A stretch of 64,000 nucleotides of DNA. It comes from Liolophura sinensis (lineage: Eukaryota; Mollusca; Polyplacophora; Chitonida; Chitonidae). Positions within the stretch are counted from its first letter, which is position 1; each line of letters starts with the position of its first letter. Below are positions 47,309 through 64,000 of the stretch, in pieces. The stretch spans positions 57,703,249 to 57,767,248 of the forward strand of contig NC_088295.1 of assembly GCF_032854445.1 (NCBI RefSeq), written 5' to 3'. Below the pieces are notes generated by a model. The model was not told the origin of the DNA, did not search any database, and saw only the letters and a list, made by a program, of their open reading frames with translations. Position numbers and translations under genes: made by a program.

Positions 47309-50300
47309 CATCATGCTCAGTGGGAGCGCTAGATCCAGGGTCAATCCTCGATCAAGTCACATCTAAGACTTTAAAAGAGGAAGTTGTAACTTCCTCGCTT
47401 GGCATTCAGCATGAAAGGGATAGTGCAACAACTGGTTGACCTGTATCAGTATAATGGCTCCGGTGGGGCGGCTTACTTGCCTTCGGTAAGTCGTCTCAGT
47501 GAAGCAGCACTAGATAAAGAAGCAGTGGAAATCCGTCCTGCAACAAAGAGGCACATTACGTACACTCTAAGGATTAAACCCCAAGAACTCACTCACTCAC
47601 TCATCATGCTCAGTATAGGCCCTGGCCTATGGTAAACTTTTATAAGTCTGAATGAATTTATAGCAATACATGGTCAATGTAATGTGGACTATAGTTACAT
47701 TGTTTTTCTTTCCACTGACTCCAGATGCCGAACTTGAACTGGAAGACAAGTATAAGAAAACTATGGATGAGATTGAAGCTCTCAAGGATCACTTAGGTAT
47801 GGTATAAACAAACATGAACACTTTAGTAGCCTGATTGGGCCGACACATATACTGTTGTTGCCAGTACCAGGGGTGCACACTATATCTACCTTCTGACCAA
47901 AAAATGACATGAAAGAGACAGTAGCAGATACATGTAACTTTAATTAAGAAATTAAAGAAGAAAAAAATGATGTGAAAGAGATAATTGTAGATAACTATAA
48001 GCTGTGCATGTGAAATATGCATCCGCCATGTTAGTTTGATGTCAGGTTTTCTGAAGAAAATCCGTTATCATATCAATGTTTTCTTCTGTTCATGGTCATA
48101 TTCACATTTTAGTACATTGATGACCAATTCTTCTCTGTATAGAATTGTTACTGTTCATTGTTTATATGATTCGCTTCTTTTCCTTTTAGCGGTAAGAAAG
48201 CAGTATGCCAGGCGTGCTCAGTCAGCCACTGTGGACTACAGAGAAAGAATGCAGCATATTGAAGAGGAACTGGACATCCAAAAGGCAGACCAGAAGATGG
48301 TCAATGCAGGTATATCTAAAAATGAAATTCTACAATATTAGGGTAAAGTGACACCATATTAATATTAGTCCTTGCCACAAGGGAAACAAAAGAAACTACT
48401 CTTCGTTAAAAACCTTTGCCACCCTTCCCTACACTGTTTAATGCTTGCCACAAACAGTAAAAAGCTTTGTTTTGTTTTTAAATTTACAAATGAGAGAGGT
48501 AAGCTATATGGCTTAAGACTCATAAGACAAGTTTTGATTTGTACGTACAAGGTGTTAATTTTCATTATCTTAACATGATGACAGAGATTAGAAGTTATAA
48601 AGAAATAATACATGCCTCAGCGTTCTCAAGGAAGAAATCGTCTGAATAATGTCTGAAAATGGCCTTTTATTTATTTTTTTTTTTTGGAAAATCTCCATTG
48701 AACTTCATCTTAAAATGCAACGCTGATTGACAGAACTGATTTTGAAGTCCGTTTTGCTGGGTCATTTATTTTATCTCTACCACATATGCTTTTGCAATTG
48801 AACTATATGTCTTTACAGATATGACTCGGCAGTACAAAACAATGCAAACAGAGATGGGCTTGAGGATTCATCATCTTGAGTCAGAACTCACCAGGACCAG
48901 GCAAAGATTAGGTACAGTTTTAACCAAAAGGGAAAGCAGATATTGTTTATCTTAATATTAAAATTGCCCTGTCTGTCAAAAATGTCAAACCTGACTTTGT
49001 GAAATAGGGCCCCAGTTTTTGCTAGATTCCCTTCTCCCATCAATTTGACCGCTGTTGTATGAGGGAAATATTCTTCAGTATGATGTACAACACAGCAAAT
49101 CTGTCATTTTGAAGAACATTGGCAATGGTTTGATACGGGTTCCAGATTTTATAATCTATCCTTACCCCCTTTTCTCCCCCTCGAGGACAACTATGGTCAT
49201 GTGGAGGTTTGGTCAGTCTAAGGTTTCTTGAAGACCACATATCTGTACGCTACATATGGGAAAGTTTGTCATTTCTTGCCAAGGTTGGTGGTTTACCATG
49301 GCACTTTGTTTCCCTCCACTCACCACCATTGTATAAAATAAACAATCAAACAAACAAAAAATCAAATAAATAAATAAGTCCAAGCCTATTACGACAACCT
49401 TGTAGAGTATGATGCTACTTTGGTAGAATATAATACTACTTCAGTACAAATCTAAATGTACCTAGTAGTTAAAATATATTTAATGCCTATTATTAACATA
49501 TCTCTGTTGCCATATGCTATTCGTGTACTAGCTGTGTAAACAGATTATGTACTATGTTCCATCTTCTTACAGCCCAGACCGAAGCAGACCTGAAAACAAC
49601 AACAGAAGATCGGGACAGAATCCAGAAAGATAAGGATGAGCAGGTCACAGCACTCAACCTGAGGATCAGTCAAATGGAGCGGTCTTACGAAGGAGTACTT
49701 CATGTAAGTTGATATAAAACAATTCTTGTTTTTACTACCTTGGAAGATTTTGTTTAAAGGGCTAATGTGATCAAGATGGGAATTCAGCTTGTCTTGCATG
49801 AACATATTTAACACAGTGTAAGTATTAAAATCAAGGCTATCTTCATACATATACCTCCTGTAAAGAGGTAAAAATAAAAGAACTTCAGCTGTACTTATTA
49901 AAGTCCCTTTATTCATAATGAGAATATCCTTGTTGATTAATCACTCGGTTGATCAAAACTGTTTTAAGACTTAATACCAGATGTAACTTTAAGCCAAAGC
50001 TTCAATTTTGTACTTTTCCCCCAAAATAATTACGTAAATATGAACAAAATCTGCTGCTTGTATACTCTGATTCTCAATAACTGAATTGGCAGCTGAAAAT
50101 ATTAGTTAATACACTTTCGAACAACTGAACCAGAGCATTACAAACCATGGGCCTTTTCTCAGAGAGCATGATGCATACCATTCACGTTAGGCTATTCTGT
50201 CACATTCAGTAACATTTACGTAAGCATTGTGGTGACATAATTTGACTGACAGACTGATAGACCAGCGAACAGACAACAACTAAAGCCTCATTCAGACAAT

Positions 50301-50618
50301 CCAATTTGTTGAATAGTGCACTCACATGAAATAGCCCAATTAGTCCGGTTTGATGGGTTGCAATGACATTCGCACTGTGCTTTACGAAGCGGCTTGTCAC
50401 AACTACAGATTTATGGTGTAAATCACAGTATTCTTAACATTATCATGCTGTGTTTTTTTTAGTGTATTATGTCATTGTTTGCTTTATAGGATGCATTAAA
50501 CAGCCTCTTGGAGAAGTTGGATTTAGCCATGGTCAACTGGGAGCAAAGTTCAAACAAGATTCAGTCCAAGAACAAACAGGTGTTGCTGGAGTTTGGTCTA
50601 AACCCTTTGGATATATAA
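46810..50618 (+). CDS. DRC12: dynein regulatory complex protein 12 / CCDC153-like, six exons, complete
   Basis: Exons: 46810-46864, 47725-47796, 48190-48309, 48819-48911, 49573-49703, 50490-50618. All junctions are GT-AG with phases 1,1,1,1,0, and the sum is 600 nt, giving 199 residues plus stop. The N-terminus is a lysine tract (MPPKKAKGKKGKKKKKKN). Residues about 20-160 are heptad-rich, charged coiled coil (LELEDKYKKTMDEIEALKDH, QHIEEELDIQKADQKMVNAG, LRISQMERSYEGVLHDALNS). The end is VLLEFGLNPLDI. The basic start, a YExxLHDxLxxLLxKL segment and the FGL ending match what I recall of CCDC153, a subunit of the nexin-dynein regulatory complex that links axonemal doublets and controls ciliary beat. 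Expected site: the axoneme of motile cilia or sperm. A polyadenylation signal AATAAA lies at 51592. Intron 1 contains a microsatellite and a young SINE. The orthology call is inference from motif layout. Confidence 0.85.
47225..47307. repeat. (TA)n-(TG)n compound microsatellite
   Basis: About 22 TA units are followed by about 18 TG units. It lies in intron 1 of the DRC12-type gene and immediately before the SINE insertion at 47322. Confidence 0.97.
47322..47600 (+). mobile_element. SINE, family B, full length, in DRC12 intron 1
   Basis: It is bounded by perfect 14-bp repeats, TCATCATGCTCAGT (47308-47321 and 47601-47614). The B-box-like GGGTCAATCCTCGATCAAGT is near the head. The end is AAACCCCAAGAACTCACTCA and repeats of CTCA. 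The perfect long duplication argues for a fairly recent insertion. Confidence 0.92.
49020..49380 (+). mobile_element. two diverged SINE family A 3' fragments in DRC12 intron 4
   Basis: The first (about 49020-49100) has CTTCTCCCATCAATTTGACC, GAAATATTCTTCAGTATGAT. The second (about 49255-49378) has TTGTTTCCCTCCACTCACCA and ends CAAATAAATAAATAAG. Both are well decayed. Confidence 0.55.
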
Positions 50619-51591
50619 AAGTAGGCTGACGTCTTACATTAGCTCCATGAATCTGAAGGCGTAGAATATGTATAAGAGATCAAACTGAGGTGCTGGGTTT
50701 GTTTTCTTGCTGTGCCAAGAGCGCCACAGGAATCTCGTGTTCTTGAATAGGGCACTGTGCTTGTTACCAAACACTCTTCAATAACACAGGAAGTATAGCA
50801 CTGGTCAGTAAGAGGACAGCACAAAGCCCGATATGGGTTTTCGCATAGTGTATCGCATAGCATGATAAGGTACTTGTACCTGACTTCTGTTGTTAGTGGC
50901 ATGCATGCGTGATGCTTGATGGAAGAAACCCTGTTTGACTGTCCTGTCTGCAGAACACATTGATTTGTTGTGATCAAAACAAGGGTTGGGAATGCCACTG
51001 CACTGAAAGCAAATACCATAGCATTGCACTTAATCATGTGTTTTTGAAGATTACTCGTAAAGCTGTCCATAGCCAGCATCACCAACGTGCTATTTACGAT
51101 TGAATGCTTTCAGGGGTTTTTTTTTTCTCATTCTCACTGTCTCTTAAAAGCTGAAGGAACAGTACCTTCTTGAACTGCACAGGTTTACGAGATGAGTGTT
51201 GAACAGAGTTTGCTGTTTTTTTCTTACGTAAGTTTAAACAGCTTTTTTTATTCCAATATCATATTCAAGAATATCATACTGGTAAAATCCTTTGCGTAAC
51301 CAAATCCTGTAAATGTATACAAGTGAAATGGTTTTCGACACTATTGTGGCACCATCCAGGCTCTTATCAAACAGTGGTGGTCATATCAATTGCAGTAGAA
51401 ATGTGGATTATGACGGCTGACTTTTTGAATTTGGGCGTTTATTCAAGTTTGTCTGATTTATTCTGGAACTTCGAGTAAACCGGTTTATTGAACAACGTAT
51501 AAATGTAAATAATATTGCTACATGTATGGCGAAAAGTATGAGTATATACATGTATAACGCGTGCAAAGCGAAGTGAAATATTTTGAAATGT

Positions 51592-51597
51592 AATAAA
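51592..51597 (+). terminator. candidate polyadenylation signal for the DRC12-type gene
   Basis: AATAAA about 1 kb downstream of the stop codon and the first such hexamer I see on the plus strand after it. Cleavage site not defined. Confidence 0.5.
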
Positions 51598-52079
51598 GAT
51601 GTATACCCTTTTACGTGGCGTGTTGGGTGTTTATGCTTCTCCCTTTAACGACGACGCCTTGCAGATGAAGAAACACTTCCCAACAACCTTGATGCGTAGA
51701 GTTGCGTAGAGTTGCGTGGAAGTTATATGTACTGATTATAAGCGTTGAGCTTCTGCCCATCAAATTGGAAATTTCTAAATAGCTTAAGCGCTCGGTTTCG
51801 GCTAGTCTGTTGACAAGATACTTCCAAAAAAGGTGTTTAGGCTTACATATAACCCGAATGTTCTGAAATTTAGACCATTCAGGGTGTGACCCAGCTTTAA
51901 GTGAGGAAACTCCCGCTCTCCCTGCTTGTGGAGCATTGGTACCAACAAGCAGTTGAGGGACGCTAGCTCGTGTAGCTGTTTGCGAGTCTAACGTTCAGTG
52001 ATAACGACCTGTCTCCACGAATAGTCTGTACGTCACATGGAGGGGAGGGTTCGTCAATGTCTTGCCAAATATCTGTGGT

Positions 52080-52195
52080 TTACGCAGGGCACTCCGGTTT
52101 CCGGTAAATTTTTCCACCCATAAAAACTGGCCGCCATCACAAAAGTGAAAATATTCTTGAATATGGCGTTTAGGCAACCATCCAATAAATAAATC
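52080..52195 (+). mobile_element. SINE family A, 3' fragment
   Basis: GCACTCCGGTTTCCGG, AACTGGCCGCCATCACAAAA, GTGAAAATATTCTTGAATAT and an AATAAATAAATC tail match the family A 3' end. Confidence 0.75.
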
Positions 52196-52371
52196 AAATT
52201 AGGAAACTGGAAAAACGTGCAGGAAAACTTTGGCATTGCGTAGGCTCTTCCATCCTACCATGCATCCGACCTATTCTCAAGAATATTGATCAACATGCAG
52301 ATTTCCCTGTACATAAAGAAATGGTTTCTTTATATCGGTACCGTACACGCCAAGCTGGAAACGCTATGCAT

Positions 52372-52426
52372 AATATTTATTTATTTATTTGATTGGTGTT
52401 TTACCCCGTACTCAAGAATATTCACT
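52372..52426 (-). mobile_element. SINE family A, short inverted 3' tail
   Basis: TTATTTATTTATTTGATTGG, TGTTTTACCCCGTACTCAAG and AATATTCAC only. The direct word CTATGCATAAT occurs before (about 52362-52372) and after (about 52425-52435), consistent with a target duplication around a severely truncated insertion. Confidence 0.8.
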
Positions 52427-52644
52427 ATGCATAATAGATCGTGCGACTGAAATTTCAGGTGGAAATTCTTTTGTATCTCTGCACAAATTCTGCTGGCCAG
52501 TTGTGGCTTTTCCACCATCACTGCAGTAGGTCTATTTTGAAACATTCCGAGAGAACTTTGGATTGTAAAGAAATAAACCGTTTTATGCAGGACTGCAACT
52601 TTAGTGACATGAACAAATCAATTTTGGGCGTCATTTTTCATAAT

Positions 52645-52914
52645 TTATTTATTTATTTATTTGATTGGTGTTTTACGCCGTACTCAAGAATATTTTACTT
52701 ATAAGACGGCGGCCAGCATTATGGTGGGCGGAAACCGGGCACAGCCCAGGGGAAACCCACGACCATCCGCAGGTTGCTGAAAGACCTTCCCACTTACGGC
52801 CGAAGAGAAAGCCAGCATGACCTGGACTTGAACTCACAGCGACCGCATTGGTGAGAGACTCCTGGGTCATTACGCTGCGCTGCCGCGCTAACCAACTGAG
52901 TCACTGAGGGCCCC
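52645..52914 (-). mobile_element. SINE family A, full length with target-site duplication
   Basis: The complete inverted copy runs from the (TTTA)n tail to the head complement CAACTGAGTCACTGAGGGCC. The flanks CATTTTTCATAAT (52632-52644) and CATTTCTCATAAT (52915-52927) differ at one base. Confidence 0.93.
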
Positions 52915-52991
52915 CATTTCTCATAATAACTGTATGCATAAATTCCACCATGAAATGTGTTATTGAGGTTGAAAAGGTTGGAGATTTACAG

Positions 52992-53216
52992 TAGACTCAA
53001 AAAATGAATCTGTTAATCTGTTGTCTGAGTGATGGGAGAATGTATTCTGTTATCATACCATAATTTTTTGCCATATTCAACATAATGTCCTTTAAGAAAG
53101 GACATAAAGTCCTATGTCTTATATTATAGCAAAATATAGCAATAGCAGAATACATTCTAGGATCACTCAGACAATAGACTTTCTGCTAAAATTAACACAT
53201 TAATTTTTTGAATGTA
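52992..53216. mobile_element. MITE-like inverted-repeat element, family M1, second copy
   Basis: The left end TAGACTCAAAAAATGAATCT and the reverse complement of the right end, TACATTCAAAAAATTAATGT, are diverged forms of the ends of the copy at 34242. The shared inner words are GTTGTCTGAGTGAT and GAATGTATTCT, present in both arms. The centre has a local palindrome around CTTTAAGAAAGGACATAAAG. Confidence 0.75.
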
Positions 53217-53573
53217 CATCCCTACCGCTCTCATAGCTTACTTAACAACGTTGTATTTTGTGTTGTGGACAACCATTTGAATTCTAAAATCCTCCATGAA
53301 AACATTAAACGGTCACAACACTTGAACTGACAGGAACGGTGTGCCTGAGAAATGGTGTGTCTGGGCAAGTCAATACGGTCCCCATCTGACCTTTCAGAAA
53401 GGAATGCCATCATTCTACAATGGCCCATCCAATACAACAATACACCAGTCTGTAATGCGCATGTCCGGTTCAGGAATTCTAGCTGACATCTGAGCTTTTC
53501 TCTACAGTGATAAGTCACACACACACTATATAAACTACCCACCACATTCAATGCAAAAATCTTTTTATTGAAA

Positions 53574-53579
53574 AATAGC
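53574..53579 (-). terminator. candidate polyadenylation signal for the NAAA-like gene
   Basis: AATAAA on the minus strand, 1.4 kb beyond the stop codon. No closer hexamer was noticed, so the 3' untranslated region would be long. Uncertain. Confidence 0.4.
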
Positions 53580-54992
53580 TGACAGCGTACCGGTATATTT
53601 AACCTTGCATCAACAAAGAGATAGAATTACATTACAAATATATAGAAAGTACTGCCGTCACCAATATTTTATATAGAGTCAGCTGACAAGTCATGAAATA
53701 AAGGTATGATTTGTAGTATAGTCTATGACGAGCTTGCATTAAAATTTGCATCATATATAACTTTTACGGTGAATTCACATAATTTAAAAAATATGAACAC
53801 AGATATACCGCGATATCACCTGGTATAAAATCTAACCCATATATATAAATATTTGGCAAATGTTTTGATTACAAAAGTGAAACAGATGGTGAAGGCAATG
53901 ATTGATTTATATCAGAAGTTGTACATAGATGCATGAGGTATACGTTGGTTCTCAGTCGTTCAAGCAGAAAGAATTTGAAAAGGAGTCCCACTTTCATCTT
54001 TGCTGCGGCATTACTATTACGCGATTTCTATAACATAACGGTACAATTTCTCGTACGGCTATACTTGCATGGGAAAAATGTATAACAGTCATTTGCATAA
54101 TGTACAGTAACCACAATGTAGTGCGATCACATTGACAATATATGCAGAGCATTATATCAAGACAAAGTGCATCCATACTTCTGGTAACCAATGGCAACAC
54201 AATGGTGCCACAGACTTGAACGGCAGTTAGGACCTGGAACTAATTATTATTAGTATTATTCCAGAAACTGAATTCACAAGCGCATTTACATCTGAATTTT
54301 TGAAGTTATATATTTTTTTTACCAGTAGCCTCACTAAAACCTGCTGGATAATTTTATCGGACAATTGCGACCAGGGCACCGACATCAGATGAGTCCTGTA
54401 ACCTGAACTTCTCCTTTTCTATTTTTGGTGCTCCTTTGATTTTCCTGTTTCATTTTCTCTGTGATCTTTTTACCTATGCTGTGTCGATTTCATGCAGTCT
54501 TGGCCAAGCTGTATTCGGCGTACCCTATGAAATTTTTGCGTTCCACTGTTTTAAATGCATTTGCTGTGTCACTCTTAATGATACATTTTTTACTTCTCTT
54601 GTATCGATTTCTGTGTGACTTTTTGTAGTTCTCGTGTCCTGCAAAGGGCAGATTTTGTTTTTGATGTACTCATTTCTGTGTGATGTGTGATCTGTACTTT
54701 GATTCACTGTTAAATGCAACATTATCACAGAAGACATGCAGTCATGTTGCTAGAGACTTACAATTACAACTGACAATTTTAACAGATACACATATACACT
54801 CTTTTGACTATTATGCATTCTGGATTGATCGCAAATCATGTCTGAGCTATAAATAACACTTTAACGTTTGGTCCCCTGATTTTCTAATTAAAACTGTTTT
54901 ATATACCATGTGCATTCAATGATATCTATAACAATACCATTGGGTGTCATGTCCGTCAATAGTATCCGGGCGTAATCATCATCAAGGTGCCA

Positions 54993-62775
<7,783 letters not shown>

Positions 62776-62801
62776 GTTCAGGTCATATGACCACCTCAAC
62801 G

Positions 62802-62823
62802 ACCCCCCCCCCCCCCAAAAAAA
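62802..62823. repeat. C15-17 then A7 homopolymer pair upstream of the NAAA-like start
   Basis: A run of cytosines is followed directly by adenines, 27 bp upstream of the ATG, so it would lie in the 5' untranslated region or promoter. The length is likely polymorphic or error-prone. Confidence 0.85.
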
Positions 62824-63223
62824 CGTCTATATATATGTGATTGACAAGACAACTAATGCCTATCAGGAGTTAACTCCCTTTGACTGTGCGAAGAAAACAC
62901 CGTCACTGCTTTGGTGTAAACCTAAGTCTGCAGGGTAGGTTTATGCACATTGTTTGGTTGTAAGATCAGTTCGTTAGGAAAATAAGTTCAGATAGCAAAG
63001 TTTGGCGTGTTGGCCTGTATACATCTTACAGCCACAAACATACATGTACACAGACATGCAGGGGCCTAAACTGTATCTAGGTTTAATGCTACTCGCTATG
63101 ATAAGGCCCTAAGTGAAATATTCTGGAATAGGCCAGAATAAATAAATAAAAATACTGTACATATCATATTACCTACAAATCGCAGGTTCCACAAATGTCT
63201 TACCGTGCTACGTATATTTATTT

Positions 63224-63305
63224 ACCAGTATTTATTTATTTGATTTCTTTTTTACGCCGTACTCAATATTTCACTTATACGACGGCGGCCAGCATTATGG
63301 TGCAT
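63224..63305 (-). mobile_element. SINE family A, inverted 3' fragment
   Basis: TTATTTATTTGATTTCTTTT, TTACGCCGTACTCAATATTT and TATACGACGGCGGCCAGCAT, then abrupt loss of similarity. Confidence 0.85.
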
Positions 63306-63649
63306 GTTAGGTAGGCCTATGGGCTATACGTTATCACCATGTGGATGCGCAAACTGGGGTCAATTCCATAAAGCTTATATATAGGTTACATTTGTCTCCG
63401 GCAGACTATTGGTAAGTGATCTTAATTTCAAAAGCAAGGGGTTTAAAATCACTTTTTTAAAGTTTGAGTCAAAACTGTGCAATCGACACCTTGTGTTATA
63501 ATGTTCAGTGCGACGTTAAAGCCAAAAAAAAGGACGCAAACAAGCCACACTTGCACGAATAGGCCTACTTCATATCCCTTGAGCGTATATGGACGTTGTA
63601 TTCAGTACAAACATAGTGATATCACTGCGCAAGAGTGACTTATCCACTC

Positions 63650-63897
63650 CTTGAGGCCTCCGTGGCTGAGTGCTAATAGCGTGCTAACGCAGCACAATGA
63701 CACAAAAGCTTCTCGCTGTGAGTTCAAGTGCAGCTTCGGTCGTGCATGGGAAGATCTGCTATCAACCTGCGTACATGCATATGGTCGTGAGTTTCCCCCG
63801 GTTTCCTCCCACCAAAACGCTGGATGGTCGCCGTCGTATAAGAAAAATATTCTTCAGTATGTCACCGTAAAACACCAGTCCAGTATAAAGAAATAAA
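63650..63897 (+). mobile_element. SINE family A, near full length
   Basis: The head GAGGCCTCCGTGGCTGAGTG, B-box-like TGTGAGTTCAAGTGCAGC, body GAGTTTCCCCCGGTTTCCTC, GGTCGCCGTCGTATAAG, and tail AAAACACCAGTCCAGTATAA. It is interrupted relative to the reference copy by small deletions. Confidence 0.87.
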
Positions 63898-64000
63898 TGT
63901 TTTATTGAAGGATGAACTACGAAATTATTACATAGGAATATTGGTATAACATTAACACAGTCTCTATATTTGGTTGTGAAGATGTGATAAGACTAGGTCT

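Noticed and set aside
49545-49916. 123-codon minus-strand frame
   Set aside because: Antisense to exon 5 of the DRC12-type gene, which has consistent splice sites and phase on the plus strand.
50639-51085. 148-codon minus-strand frame downstream of the DRC12-type gene
   Set aside because: It falls in the probable 3' untranslated region of the plus-strand gene and has no recognisable domain or splice support.
62776-62799. Upstream start for the NAAA-like protein (eight extra residues)
   Set aside because: The codon at 62799 is TTG; the ATG at 62775 has a good initiation context and begins the signal peptide directly.

Overview
The window looks like lophotrochozoan, most likely molluscan, nuclear DNA. 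It is AT-rich and has GT-AG introns, long TA and tetranucleotide microsatellites, several minisatellites, tRNA-derived SINEs with target-site duplications, a LINE with a C-terminal RNase H, and a Penelope-like fragment. The species call is inference. Most of the long reading frames in the first 44 kb come from tandem repeats or transposons and are not genes.

Layout. 1-13 kb is gene-poor, with a SINE at 2.0-2.4 kb, a GGAT-type array with a 204-bp duplicated block at 2.8-3.6 kb, a textbook SINE at 3.8-4.1 kb and a 54-bp minisatellite at 6.0-7.2 kb. 13-14.1 kb (minus strand) holds a Penelope-like GIY-YIG endonuclease fragment. Just upstream of it is an unexplained six-cysteine, phase 1-1 candidate exon. 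14-25 kb has scattered SINEs, a 51-bp array and a clean 60-bp array. 25.3-28.5 kb (minus) is a broken LINE carrying an internal 572-bp tandem duplication. 28.5-44 kb has SINEs, a 110-bp minisatellite and two MITE-like inverted-repeat families.

The genes are in the last 20 kb. A single-exon family 32 glycosyltransferase (minus, 44912-45877) lies head to head with a six-exon DRC12/CCDC153-type axonemal coiled-coil gene (plus, 46810-50618). The latter converges on a ten-exon N-acylethanolamine acid amidase (NAAA-like) gene (minus, 62775-54993). I built both multi-exon genes by reading splice sites and phase. The DRC12 model closes perfectly at 199 aa. The NAAA model closes at 366 aa only with a non-obvious exon 6 acceptor. 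The three genes have no evident shared pathway: Golgi or ER glycosylation, ciliary motility, and lysosomal lipid-amide hydrolysis.

I did not find a convincing new multi-gene system. The items most worth following are the 3' tail shared by the LINE and a SINE family (a likely mobilisation partnership), the six-cysteine exon, the nearly identical 572-bp duplication inside the LINE, and two candidate MITE families.
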